Shown here: positions 25,954 to 33,951 of the stretch, piece after piece
How the letters are laid out: each line of letters opens with the position of its first letter
Position numbering within the stretch: the first letter of the stretch is position 1
Notes under the pieces: model-generated
The model's database searches: none
The model's input: the letters and a program-made list of their open reading frames with translations, nothing else
What the model was told of the DNA's origin: nothing
Position numbers and translations under genes: made by a program
From: Fibrobacterota bacterium
GTDB lineage: Bacteria; Fibrobacterota; Fibrobacteria; UBA11236
DNA length: 64,000 nucleotides
Direction: 5' to 3'
Assembly: GCA_028287465.1 (NCBI GenBank)
Contig: JAQBPO010000039.1
Location: forward strand, 47,755-111,754

Positions 25954-27129
25954 TCAGAGTTCGTATTGGTATTCGGCCGCGCCGTCCTTGAGGACCAGAC
26001 GGTTCTTCCCGGAAGAGGCTTCCGTGCGGCCCACCACCTTGGCGTCCACATTGAAGGACTTGGAGGCGTGGATGATTCCCTCCGCCACGGAGGGCTCGCA
26101 TACGATTTCCATGCGATGGCCCATGTTCAGGGTGCGGTAGAGTTCGCGCGCCGCCATCACGGGATTGTCCCGCAAGAGCTTGAAGACCGGAGGAGGGGCG
26201 AATAGATCGTCCTTCACGTAGGTGAGCCCCTGGCCGAAGCGCAGGCATTTGGTCTGGCCGCCGCCGGTATTGTGGAAAACGGCCGCGACGGCATCGCCGG
26301 CCTGCGCCAGAACCGCTTTCAGGATGGGCGCATAGGTCCGCGTGGGCGACAGGAGGGCCTGGCCCACGGTCATGGAAGACCCCGGCAGGGCGTCCGACAT
26401 GCGGTACTTGCCGGTATACGCGAGGGCGGCGATCTCGGGCGCATAGACTTCCGGATAGGTTGCCTTATAGTGGGCCGAAAGGAATTCGTGGCGCAGCATG
26501 GTATACCCGTTGCTTCCAAGCCCGGCATTCTCGGAAGCCTCGTAGGAGGCTCGGCCTCCCGAGTGCAGTCCCACGATGGCGAGACCGGGCCTCAGCTTTT
26601 CGCCCGAGATGATGCTCGTGCGCGGGACGCGCGCCACCACGGTCGAATCGACCACGAGGGTTCGCACGCAATCGCCCAGGTCGGCCGTTTCGCCTCCCCC
26701 GCTTTCGATCACGATCCCTTGTTCGGCGAACATGGCGATGCAATCCCGGTAGCCGCCGATGATTTCGGCGATGGCGTCCCCGGGGATGATTTTGGCGTTG
26801 CGCCCGATGGTATTGGACAGCAGGAAGGGCCCGAAGGCTCCGACGCAGGCCAGGTCATCGATGTTCATCACCAGGGAGTCCTGGGCCAGGCCACGGAAAG
26901 CGGACAGTTCGCCCGTTTCGCGCCAATGCAGGTAGGCGAGGATGGATTTGGTGCCGGCGCCATCCGCATGGACCAGGACGCAATGATCCGGGCTGCCCGT
27001 CAGGGTATCCGGCAGGACCTTGCAGAAGGCCCCGGGAAACAGGCCGGGGTGCTCCCCGACGATGGCTTTATGGACCTCGGCCTTGTCGGCGGAAGCCCCA
27101 CGATCTTCATAACGGATGGGTTTGTTCAC
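25954..27129 (-). CDS. purM: Phosphoribosylformylglycinamidine cyclo-ligase (PurM, Bacteroidota-type)
   Basis: A 391-aa AIR synthase. It lines up along its whole length with the long PurM form of Bacteroidota: YEDRGASADKAEVHKAI, HADGAGTKSILAYLHWRETG, DSLVMNIDDLACVGA, STIGRN-like NTIGRNAKIIPG, GGETADLGDCVRTLVVDST, LSPTRTYAPILKAVL, TGGGQTKCLRF and NMGHRMEIV. It makes aminoimidazole ribonucleotide from FGAM with ATP in purine synthesis. The start is a GTG at 27129, 8 nt after a TATATT box and without a Shine-Dalgarno. The frame stays open further upstream but that part is a shadow of chrA. No other pur gene is nearby. Confidence 0.9.
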   Translation of the reverse strand: MNKPIRYEDRGASADKAEVHKAIVGEHPGLFPGAFCKVLPDTLTGSPDHCVLVHADGAGTKSILAYLHWRETGELSAFRGLAQDSLVMNIDDLACVGAFGPFLLSNTIGRNAKIIPGDAIAEIIGGYRDCIAMFAEQGIVIESGGGETADLGDCVRTLVVDSTVVARVPRTSIISGEKLRPGLAIVGLHSGGRASYEASENAGLGSNGYTMLRHEFLSAHYKATYPEVYAPEIAALAYTGKYRMSDALPGSSMTVGQALLSPTRTYAPILKAVLAQAGDAVAAVFHNTGGGQTKCLRFGQGLTYVKDDLFAPPPVFKLLRDNPVMAARELYRTLNMGHRMEIVCEPSVAEGIIHASKSFNVDAKVVGRTEASSGKNRLVLKDGAAEYQYEL

Positions 27130-27137
27130 GGTCCGGA

Positions 27138-27143
27138 AATATA
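27138..27143 (-). promoter_or_regulatory. -10 box 8 nt before the purM GTG
   Basis: TATATTTC on the minus strand (context GCTATATTTCC) resembles the Bacteroidota TAnnTTTG element. Its hexamer ends 8 nt before the start codon. Confidence 0.45.
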
Positions 27144-27219
27144 GCAAACCGGGAGTTTCGGCCCGCCCCGCGGGCGCCTCTTGGCAAAGGCCCCTCAAGA
27201 ACCTAGGCTTCGGTCCGGT

Positions 27220-28443
27220 ATGCGCGAACTCCTGGACGTCTCCGGCCTGTTCCTCAAATTGGGCTTGACCGCCTTCGGCGGCCCGGCGGCCCATATCGCC
27301 CTGATGCGCCGCGAGGCCGTGGAGCGCCGGAAGTGGCTCACCGAGGAGGCCTTTCTCGATTTGCTGGGCGCGACCAATCTGATTCCCGGGCCCAATTCCA
27401 CGGAAATGGCGATCCATATCGGCTACTTGCGGGCGGGCTGGCCCGGCTTGCTGGCCGCCGGCATCTCCTTCATCGTACCCGCCATGCTCATGGTTTCCGC
27501 GCTTGCGTGGATCTACCTGAAGTCGGGGACGGTCCCGCAAATCGGCTGGCTGCTTTACGGGGTGAAACCCGTGGTAATCGCCCTTATCCTGCATGCGGTC
27601 TGGGGTTTGGGCCGGAAAGGCCTGGACCGCCGGTCCCGTAAGATCGGGTTCATCGCCGTCCTCACGCTCTACTTCGCGGGCGCGAACGAGATCGCCCTGT
27701 TGTTCGGCACCGGCCTGGCGTTCCTGGCCGCCGTTGGCGGATCACGGGGAGGCCCGAAGCCGGAGGGCCGTAAAGGCGCCGCTAACCTGGGGCCGCCCCT
27801 GGCGGGAACCGGACTGGCGGCATCCATCCATGCCGCGGCCGCCGCCGGAAAAGACTCCCTGGCAATCGCCGCCTCCGCCGCGGCAGGCGCGGCCGCCGCC
27901 GGGGCGGCAGGCATGCCCTTCACCCTGACCCTATTGTTCCTCAAGTTCCTGAAAATCGGGTCGGTACTGTACGGCAGCGGATACGTATTGCTCCCCTTCC
28001 TGCGGTCGGAGTTCGTAGAGCGCGCAGGGTGGCTCAGCGAGTCGCAAGTCATGGACGCGGTTTCGGTGGGCCAGGTGACGCCCGGCCCCTTTTTCACCAC
28101 CGCGACCTTCATCGGCCATGTCCTGGGCGGGTTTCCCGGGGGAGCGCTGGCCACCTTGGGGATCTTCCTGCCGGCCTTCGTGTTCGTGGCGGTTTCCAAT
28201 CCCTGGATCCCGCGCTTGCGGGAATCCAAGGCCATGGGCGGTTTCCTGGACGGGGTGAATACGGCCTCTATAGCCTTGATGGCCGGGGCCGCGTGGGAGA
28301 CGGGAAAGGCTTCGGTCGTGGACGGGACGACCGCGGGGCTGGCCGTCCTGGCGCTCTACCTCCTGTTCAGGCGTAACGCGCCAGGTACCCTGCTGATCGC
28401 CGGGGGCGGTCTTATGGGGATAGCAGCGAAGTCACTAGGATGA
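27220..28443 (+). CDS. chrA: Chromate transporter (CHR family)
   Basis: A 407-aa membrane protein with two homologous halves. The first half has LKLGLTAFGGPAAHIALMRR and the family motif LGATNLIPGPNSTEMAIHIG; the second half repeats it as LKIGSVLYGSGYVLLPFLRS and VGQVTPGPFFTTATFIG. About ten hydrophobic segments are seen, and an Ala-rich linker (about residues 205-235) joins the halves. CHR proteins export chromate, probably against sulfate-like anions. The ATG at 27220 begins MRELLDVSG; a TTG at 27181 is less likely. Its 3' end overlaps the convergent beta-propeller gene by 32 nt. Confidence 0.88.
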   Translation: MRELLDVSGLFLKLGLTAFGGPAAHIALMRREAVERRKWLTEEAFLDLLGATNLIPGPNSTEMAIHIGYLRAGWPGLLAAGISFIVPAMLMVSALAWIYLKSGTVPQIGWLLYGVKPVVIALILHAVWGLGRKGLDRRSRKIGFIAVLTLYFAGANEIALLFGTGLAFLAAVGGSRGGPKPEGRKGAANLGPPLAGTGLAASIHAAAAAGKDSLAIAASAAAGAAAAGAAGMPFTLTLLFLKFLKIGSVLYGSGYVLLPFLRSEFVERAGWLSESQVMDAVSVGQVTPGPFFTTATFIGHVLGGFPGGALATLGIFLPAFVFVAVSNPWIPRLRESKAMGGFLDGVNTASIALMAGAAWETGKASVVDGTTAGLAVLALYLLFRRNAPGTLLIAGGGLMGIAAKSLG

Positions 28444-29563
28444 GTGCCGCGGGAACGCCCGCCGCGGCCTTGCGCCCGGACAGGGTGTAGCCGCGCCTGG
28501 AAACCGTCGTGGAGCCGCGTAACGGGGCGGCCAGGGGGAAGCGCGTATCGGGGCGGAGGGAGGTGGTGCCCGGGCGTTTGCGGCCCGCCACCTTCATCTG
28601 CAGCTTGAAGGCGCCGGCATCGCCGGTCATGTACAGGGTCTTGCCGCCGGGACCGCCGAAGGCGCAATTGGAGGTATTGGCCTCGGGAGTGGCATTGCCC
28701 TTCACGGTGATCTTGCCTAGCAGGGTCTTGCCCGTGGGATCGAACACGGAGATGGTCCCTTCCATGTAGCTGGCCACGTACACGTTGCCCTTCTCGTCCA
28801 CGGTGAGGCCGTCCGGGACGTTCACGGAGGAGAAAACGCGCTTGTTGGAAGGCTTGCGATCGTCGCCGACGTCGAACTGGTATACCTTGCCGTCGTCGCT
28901 GGAGTTGACCAGGAGAAGCTTCTTCTCCTCGATGAACTCGATGCCGTTCGGCACCTTCACGCCCAGGTCATTGGTATTGGGATAGCTGGTGACGATCCCG
29001 GCGGGGCTGCGGTAGAAATAGGTGTTCCCGAAGCTGTGGTTGGTGAACCACATGCCGCCGTCGTTGGCGATGGTCACGTCGTTCACGCGCTTGAGGTCCC
29101 CGCCCTGCATGACCAGGGGCGTGCGGACGCCCGACTTGTCGTAGGTGCTGACCCCGCCCTGCTCGGCGGCGGTGAGCCTGCCCTGGGGATCGAATTCCAG
29201 CCCGTTCGGAAGCGCGGGGCCGGTATAGAAATTGGACCCGACGCCTTCGGGCGTCACCTTCCAGATATTGCCGCTGCTCCCGATATCCTCGGTGAAGTAC
29301 AGGTTGCCGGCCGAATCCGCGGCCGGGCCTTCGCAATAGCCCAGGGTGCGGGACGCGTTCTTGGGATCCTTGTTCAGCACGCCCAGGACCTTGGCGGCCG
29401 GATCCGCCAGGTCGGCGGGGAGGGTATGGCTGCCGTAATCCTGCGCCGCCGTGGCGGTCGCGCCCAGTAAGCCCAGGATGGATAAAGCGGCGGCCAACCG
29501 GGCCATGCGGTTGGGCTGGGTAGCATGGATGTTACGGATGGGGTTCCGGGGATTCAAGGGCAT
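28412..29563 (-). CDS. Secreted SMP-30/gluconolactonase-like beta-propeller
   Basis: A 383-aa protein with an N-terminal export segment (MARLAAALSILGLLGATATA, preceded by a 19-residue basic leader). The repeats are those of SMP-30/NHL-type six-bladed propellers: YCEGPAADSAGNLYFTEDIG, NGLEFDPQGRLTAAEQGG, VNDVTIANDGGMWFTN, PNGIEFIEEKKLLLVNSSDD and VPDGLTVDEKGNVYVASY. The Glu and Asn residues that bind Ca in SMP-30 are present. It may hydrolyse a lactone in the periplasm; the substrate is unknown. The ATG at 29563 has AAAGGA upstream. The last 60 residues are basic and of unclear fold. Confidence 0.8.
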   Translation of the reverse strand: MPLNPRNPIRNIHATQPNRMARLAAALSILGLLGATATAAQDYGSHTLPADLADPAAKVLGVLNKDPKNASRTLGYCEGPAADSAGNLYFTEDIGSSGNIWKVTPEGVGSNFYTGPALPNGLEFDPQGRLTAAEQGGVSTYDKSGVRTPLVMQGGDLKRVNDVTIANDGGMWFTNHSFGNTYFYRSPAGIVTSYPNTNDLGVKVPNGIEFIEEKKLLLVNSSDDGKVYQFDVGDDRKPSNKRVFSSVNVPDGLTVDEKGNVYVASYMEGTISVFDPTGKTLLGKITVKGNATPEANTSNCAFGGPGGKTLYMTGDAGAFKLQMKVAGRKRPGTTSLRPDTRFPLAAPLRGSTTVSRRGYTLSGRKAAAGVPAALILVTSLLSP

Positions 29564-29868
29564 TGTCGATCCTTTTTGGTCCGCCCGGCGCCACGCCGCC
29601 GGTACGATGAAGTGCAATAGATGTCCGTCGCCCTCCCCCGAGGCAGACCTAATATACCTCGCGTCCGCCATCCCCACAGCCCAAAATACCCTTGCGGACG
29701 CGTCCGGAGTCCCAGTTCCCCGGGTAGCGGGGAGCGTTCCCTATTTACGGAACCCGGCCTCCCGTTCGAACTTGCGGAGGGGGAAAGGATACGGGGATGC
29801 CGCGGAGGCGTTTCGTGGCGGAGAACGGAAAAGGGGAAAGGGAATGAGGGCCCGGCAGGCCCGGGACC
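29564..29868. other. Intergenic segment of 305 bases
   Basis: No gene is supported here. It lies between DedA and the beta-propeller gene, both on the minus strand. GGGCC-(5 nt)-GGCCC near 29848 followed on the minus strand by a pyrimidine-rich tract is a possible terminator for the DedA gene. Nothing else is recognised. Confidence 0.35.
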
Positions 29869-30519
29869 TCAACGGACCGCGGCCGCCTGGCGGCGGGAGC
29901 GGACGAAACCGATGATGCCGGGGAGGATCGAAATGGCGATGATGGCGAGCACCACGACGGTGAAGTTCTTCTTGACCACGGGGATGTTGCCGAAAAGGTA
30001 ACCGGCGCCCACGCAGACCCCCACCCACAGGACGGCTCCAGCCACGCAGAACAGGATATACTGGCGGAAGCGCATGGTACCCATGCCCGCCACGAAGGGA
30101 GCGAAGGTGCGCACGATGGGGACGAAGCGGGCCATGATGATGGTCTTCGCGCCATGGGTCCTGTAGAAATCCGCGGTCCGATCGAGGTAGTCCCGCTTGA
30201 AGAAACGGGAATGCGGATTGCTGAACAGGCGGGTCCCCAGGAATTTGCCGATGGTGTAGTTCACGAGGTCCCCGGCAAGGCAGGCTACGAAAAGCAGGGG
30301 AAACAGCCAGGTTACCTGGAGCGAGCCCAGGGCGGCGAGGGAACCGGCCGCGAAAAGGAGGGAATCGCCGGGTAGGATGGGCGTGACCACGAGGCCGGTT
30401 TCGCAGAAGACGATGAGGAAAAGGATGGCGTAGGTCCAGCCCCCGTAGTCGCTGGTAACCTGGGTGAGATGGACGTCCAGGTGCAGGAACAGATCGACCA
30501 GGGATTTGAGGATTTCCAT
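29869..30519 (-). CDS. DedA-family membrane protein
   Basis: A 216-aa integral membrane protein with about five hydrophobic segments. Signatures are YAILFLIVFCETGLVVTPIL (the conserved acidic residue) followed by PGDSLLFAAGSLAALGSL, then NYTIGKFLG, and GAKTIIMARFVPIVRTFAPF with the basic residue of the family; PFVAGMGTMRFRQY closes it. DedA/VTT proteins are scramblases or transporters for polyprenyl phosphates and phospholipids. It stands alone between the propeller gene and murG. Confidence 0.9.
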   Translation of the reverse strand: MEILKSLVDLFLHLDVHLTQVTSDYGGWTYAILFLIVFCETGLVVTPILPGDSLLFAAGSLAALGSLQVTWLFPLLFVACLAGDLVNYTIGKFLGTRLFSNPHSRFFKRDYLDRTADFYRTHGAKTIIMARFVPIVRTFAPFVAGMGTMRFRQYILFCVAGAVLWVGVCVGAGYLFGNIPVVKKNFTVVVLAIIAISILPGIIGFVRSRRQAAAVR

Positions 30520-30588
30520 GGGTAAAGGTTAGCTAATCGGGGAAGCGCGTCAATGCGGAGGGCGTCCGCGGAAGCGTCCCGCCTCGCC

Positions 30589-31701
30589 TCAGGCGAAACG
30601 GCCGATCACGTCCATGACCTTCCGCGCGCCGTCCCGGAACGGGCTGCCGCGCATGGCCTGGCGATGCATTTCCGCCTGCGCTTCCAGGATCCCCAGCTCC
30701 TGCGCCAGGCGCCCGCCCACGATCTCCTCCTCGGGAAGCACGCGGCTGTACCCTTCGGAGGCAAAGGCGCGGGCGTTGAGGATTTGATCCCCGCGGGAAG
30801 CGGTCAAGGGCAGGGGCACCAGCAGATGCGGTTTTTGGAGGGCCAGGAATTCGAAGATGGCGTTGGAACCCGCGCGGGAGAGGATGATATCCGCCGCCGC
30901 CAGCACGTCCGGCATTTCATCGGAAACGTATTCCAATTGGCGGTAGCCCTGGGTGGCGTTCAAAGAGGAATCCAATCCGTCCTTGCCGCAGAGGTGGGCC
31001 ACGCGGTAACGCGTGAGCAGATCCGGAAGGGCCGCGCGCACGGCCTTGTTCAGGTTGCGGGATCCCAGGCTGCCCCCCACCACCAAGAGCAGGGGTTTCT
31101 CCCGAGGGGCCGCCGCACCCGGTGCGTCCAGTCCCAGAAAGGCCTCGCCCCTGGCGCGATCGCCCTGGAACAATTCCGCGCGGATGGGAGCGCCCGTAAG
31201 CACGGCCTTGGCGGGAGGGAGGTGGGCCATGGTCTGCGGAAAGCTCGCGCAGACCGCTTTGGCGAAAGGGATGGCCAGGCGGTTGGCCAGGCCGGGAGTC
31301 AGATCGGATTCGTGGATGATGACGGGAATGCCGCGGGCGCGGGCCGCGAATACGACGGGCACGGCCACGAAGCCGCCCTTGGAGAACACGACCCTGGGCC
31401 GGATGCGGCCGAGCAGGCTCCAGGCCTTGAACGCGCCGCCCAGCACGCGGAAGGGATCGCTGAAGTTCTTCCAATCGAAATAGCGGCGCAGCTTTCCGGA
31501 CGGGATGCCGTGGAAGGGAAGCCCTTTCGCTTCCACCAGGCGTTTTTCGATCCCGGTTTCCGACCCGATATACTCGGCCCGCCAGCCTTCCCGCTCGAGC
31601 AGGGGCAGCAGGGCCAGGTTGGGGATGACGTGGCCGGCCGTGCCTCCCCCGGTGAGCACGATGGTGCGGGCGTTCGGTTGCGGAATTCGCGCTGGGTCCA
31701 T
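30589..31701 (-). CDS. murG: UDP-GlcNAc:lipid I glucosaminyltransferase MurG
   Basis: A 370-aa GT28-type GT-B enzyme. The N-terminal glycine loop is TIVLTGGGTAGHVIPNLAL; then come EYIGSETGIEKRLVE, VVFSKGGFVAVPVVFAA, IPVIIHESDLTPGLANRL and, in the C-terminal half, LLVVGGSLGSRNLN, SRAGSNAIFEFLAL and PLTASRGDQILNA. It makes lipid II on the inner face of the membrane. It lies outside any division-cell-wall cluster. The ATG at 31701 follows a TAATTT box by 8 nt without Shine-Dalgarno. The long open frame upstream is antisense to the divergent gene. Confidence 0.9.
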   Translation of the reverse strand: MDPARIPQPNARTIVLTGGGTAGHVIPNLALLPLLEREGWRAEYIGSETGIEKRLVEAKGLPFHGIPSGKLRRYFDWKNFSDPFRVLGGAFKAWSLLGRIRPRVVFSKGGFVAVPVVFAARARGIPVIIHESDLTPGLANRLAIPFAKAVCASFPQTMAHLPPAKAVLTGAPIRAELFQGDRARGEAFLGLDAPGAAAPREKPLLLVVGGSLGSRNLNKAVRAALPDLLTRYRVAHLCGKDGLDSSLNATQGYRQLEYVSDEMPDVLAAADIILSRAGSNAIFEFLALQKPHLLVPLPLTASRGDQILNARAFASEGYSRVLPEEEIVGGRLAQELGILEAQAEMHRQAMRGSPFRDGARKVMDVIGRFA

Positions 31702-31709
31702 GGACGGTA

Positions 31710-31715
31710 AAATTA
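31710..31715 (-). promoter_or_regulatory. -10 box 8 nt before murG
   Basis: TAATTT on the minus strand, hexamer end 8 nt before the murG ATG. It sits in the 132-nt divergent spacer shared with the gene at 31834. Confidence 0.35.
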
Positions 31716-31821
31716 GAAACTGCGGACCGCGGGCGGGGCCGGCCCCGATCCGCGCGGCGGATGGGGAAACCGGTTCCGGTAGCGCGCGGCCCCGGCCCGG
31801 AAGGGGCCGCCGGAAAAATGG

Positions 31822-31827
31822 TACAAT
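31822..31827 (+). promoter_or_regulatory. -10 box 6 nt before the 472-aa gene
   Basis: TACAAT on the plus strand ends 6 nt before the ATG at 31834, with no Shine-Dalgarno in between. Confidence 0.4.
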
Positions 31828-31833
31828 GGCCGG

Positions 31834-33252
31834 ATGCCCCTCATCGCTCCCTGGAACCATATCGAAGAGACCCTGGCGGGCCTCCAGGATTTCGATATGG
31901 GGGCGCAGCGGCTTTCCGATTTCTTCAAGGGCAAGGAAGAGAAGCATTCGCCCGATGAATTGATGGAGCTTTTCCTGCAGGGCAATCCGCCCCAGAAGAT
32001 CCTGGAGCGCCTGTTGTTCTTCCTGCTGGATATCGGCGTACCGGATCGCCAGACCGGCAGCCGCGCCCTGCAGATGCACCGGATCAAGCGCCTGTGGAAG
32101 CGCATCGCCCGTGGAAGCGCCCTCACGGACACCGAGCACGAACTGGCGGACAAAACGGAGTGGTTGTTCGGCGAGGAGGCCGGAGGGGCGGAAAAGGTGG
32201 AAGCGGGCATCCAGGCGGCCCGCGACTCCTTCAAGCGCGTATTGGACGGGGAGACCCTGCCCGAGGCCGAGCGCACGACCTTGGTCAACCTCATCCGTTC
32301 CGAGGCGGAAGGCCTGCGGGACCGCGTCAATTGGCTGTCCGAGAACACCGACCCCTACAACCTGAAGACCATGGCGCGCATCCTCCCGCGCCTGCGCATC
32401 TACGATGAGGCCGTGCATGAAGGCCTTGATCTGGCGCGGCGCCAGGAGGACGGAGAACCGGTGGGTCTCAAGATCCTGAGCTTCGAAGCGCATATGAAGG
32501 AAAGCGTTTTCGAGAAGTGGCTGAAAAAGGTGGCCAAGAAGGAAAGCCTCGCGCGCCTGGCGGGCCTTATAGAAATCCAGCGCGTCAAAAAGATCCCGAC
32601 CATGGATTTGATCGCCCTTACCACCTTGAGCCGTTGGACCTGGGAGGCCGTCAACGAGAAATCGGAGCCCTTGGACTGGATCGAAAAGGCGATGGCCTCG
32701 TACCAGGACGGCATCTTCACCGTGGATGCCGGATCCTCCGCCCGCATCCTCATGCCCGCCCTCACCGGCAGCGGCGCCAAACTGGCCGGCACCAAAATCA
32801 CGGGCAACTTCGGGCTGAAATCCTTTCCCGCATGGGTTGGCCGCGACCTGCTCAGCAAGTCCTTCCTGAAGGGCGTGGACGAAGGTTCCCTCGACATCAA
32901 GGCCGTCATCACCCAGAACATCACGCGGGATTCCATCCTGGAGGCCCTGCTCACCAATCCCAAGGTGTTCCAGAAACCGGGACTGGTCGCCTTCATCGCC
33001 GCCACCAGCCGCTCCATCGGCCTGCTCAGCAAGATCGCCAAGACGCGGGCCCTCCATTCCGGCTTCGCCAACCGGGACGTGCCCCTGGCCCTGCTGCAGA
33101 GCCCCTGTAACATCCCGGTTTCCCTGCTGAAGCCGTTCATCAACGTGCGCAACGTGCCGCTCTTCGATCTGAAGCACCTGGCGCGCGCCAAGGCCGGGAT
33201 CAGGAGGCAGGTGAAGGATGAGGCGGAATTGTATTTGAAAAGCCGGACGTGA
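31834..33252 (+). CDS. Unknown 472-aa soluble alpha-helical protein
   Basis: I do not recognise the family. The protein has no signal peptide or membrane segment and is rich in charged helices: LSDFFKGKEEKHSPDELMEL, NPPQKILERLLFFLLDIG, MARILPRLRIYDEAVHEGLD. From about residue 215 on, helical pairs of 35-40 residues (FEKWLKKVAKKESLARLAGL, AVITQNITRDSILEALLTNP, GLVAFIAATSRSIGLLSKIA, PLALLQSPCNIPVSLLKPFI) look like HEAT-type or DUF2336-like repeats. A scaffold role is possible. It diverges from murG and has a TACAAT box 6 nt before the ATG. Confidence 0.75.
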   Translation: MPLIAPWNHIEETLAGLQDFDMGAQRLSDFFKGKEEKHSPDELMELFLQGNPPQKILERLLFFLLDIGVPDRQTGSRALQMHRIKRLWKRIARGSALTDTEHELADKTEWLFGEEAGGAEKVEAGIQAARDSFKRVLDGETLPEAERTTLVNLIRSEAEGLRDRVNWLSENTDPYNLKTMARILPRLRIYDEAVHEGLDLARRQEDGEPVGLKILSFEAHMKESVFEKWLKKVAKKESLARLAGLIEIQRVKKIPTMDLIALTTLSRWTWEAVNEKSEPLDWIEKAMASYQDGIFTVDAGSSARILMPALTGSGAKLAGTKITGNFGLKSFPAWVGRDLLSKSFLKGVDEGSLDIKAVITQNITRDSILEALLTNPKVFQKPGLVAFIAATSRSIGLLSKIAKTRALHSGFANRDVPLALLQSPCNIPVSLLKPFINVRNVPLFDLKHLARAKAGIRRQVKDEAELYLKSRT

Positions 33253-33380
33253 GCCGCCAGGGGTACCGGCGACGATAAAAAACGCCGGCATCCGGCCTGG
33301 GAATGCCCCGCCGGTGGCCGGACCTCCCCTCTTTTCCCAAGCAACTGCGGAATTTCCCTGGAAAACGTATTATGGATCCC

Positions 33381-33420
33381 TTGACGGACTGATTTCGGTG
33401 ATTTAGATTAAACCTATAGG
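33381..33420 (+). promoter_or_regulatory. Promoter and operator-like site of the Rrf2 regulator gene
   Basis: TTGACG (33381-33386) and TAGATT (33404-33409) are 17 nt apart, a good sigma-70-type promoter. The palindrome CCTATAGG (33413-33420) covers the expected transcription start, where a repressor would block initiation. A related CTATAGG site occurs before the porin gene at about 33907-33913. This fits autoregulation by the Rrf2 protein and recalls the ATAGGAAT core I remember for CymR, an Rrf2-type sulfur repressor. Confidence 0.6.
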
Positions 33421-33426
33421 AATAAT

Positions 33427-33882
33427 ATGCTTTCGATGCGCGCCAAATATGCCCTGAAAGCCCTGGTCTACCTCGCGAAGGCCAAGGACCAAGGCCCCGT
33501 GCTGATCGGCGATATCGCCGAGTCGCAGAAACTGCCGCGCAAATTCCTGGAACAGATCCTGCTCGAGTTGAAGAATCTGCGGGTCCTTAAAAGCCGCCAG
33601 GGCAAGGGGGGCGGTTACCTGCTCGCCAAGCCTCCGGCCGAAATCGAAATGGGCCATATCGTACGGGTATTCAATGGGCCGCTGGCCCTGGTGCCCTGCG
33701 TCAGCGTGACCGCATTCGAAAAGTGCGAGGAGTGCCTGGATTTCGCCCATTGCGGGATCCGTCGCGTGATGAAAAAGGTCCGGGACGTGACGGCGGAAAT
33801 CCTGGACGGGACGACCTTGGAAACCCTGGTGGCCATAGAGGCCTCGGAATCCGATGAGGCCTCCCTGATGTACTTCATTTAA
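33427..33882 (+). CDS. Rrf2-family transcriptional regulator of the sulfur locus
   Basis: A 151-aa Rrf2-type winged helix-turn-helix protein: MRAKYALKALVYLA, then VLIGDIAESQKLPRKFLEQI as recognition region and SRQGKGGGYLLAKPPAEI as wing. Four cysteines (Cys91, 100, 103, 109; FEKCEECLDFAHCG) lie where cluster ligands occur in other members, so it may bind an Fe-S cluster or sense thiols; CymR-type members instead bind cysteine synthase. It heads a run of sulfate-uptake genes ending in a cysteine synthase, so it most likely represses them when cysteine is plentiful. Start with AGGA 5 nt upstream. Confidence 0.87.
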   Translation: MLSMRAKYALKALVYLAKAKDQGPVLIGDIAESQKLPRKFLEQILLELKNLRVLKSRQGKGGGYLLAKPPAEIEMGHIVRVFNGPLALVPCVSVTAFEKCEECLDFAHCGIRRVMKKVRDVTAEILDGTTLETLVAIEASESDEASLMYFI

Positions 33883-33914
33883 TTTTTGATCAATTACATA
33901 CTTAATCTATAGGT
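33883..33914 (+). promoter_or_regulatory. Putative promoter and operator of the sulfate porin gene
   Basis: TTTTTGATCAATTAC (33883-33897) begins right after the rrf2 stop codon. TTGATC can serve as -35 box with TATAGG (33908-33913) 16 nt later, and the CTATAGG core overlaps the -10 box, as a repressor site would. Nearly the same 15-nt element precedes the sulfate-binding-protein gene. Confidence 0.5.
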
Positions 33915-33951
33915 TCACATGCATCCCGTAATAACCACCCAGGAGTCGAAC

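Noticed and set aside
31702..33291. A 900-codon open frame ending in MurG
   Set aside because: Only the last 370 residues resemble MurG; the rest is antisense to the 472-aa gene, a common effect in GC-rich DNA.
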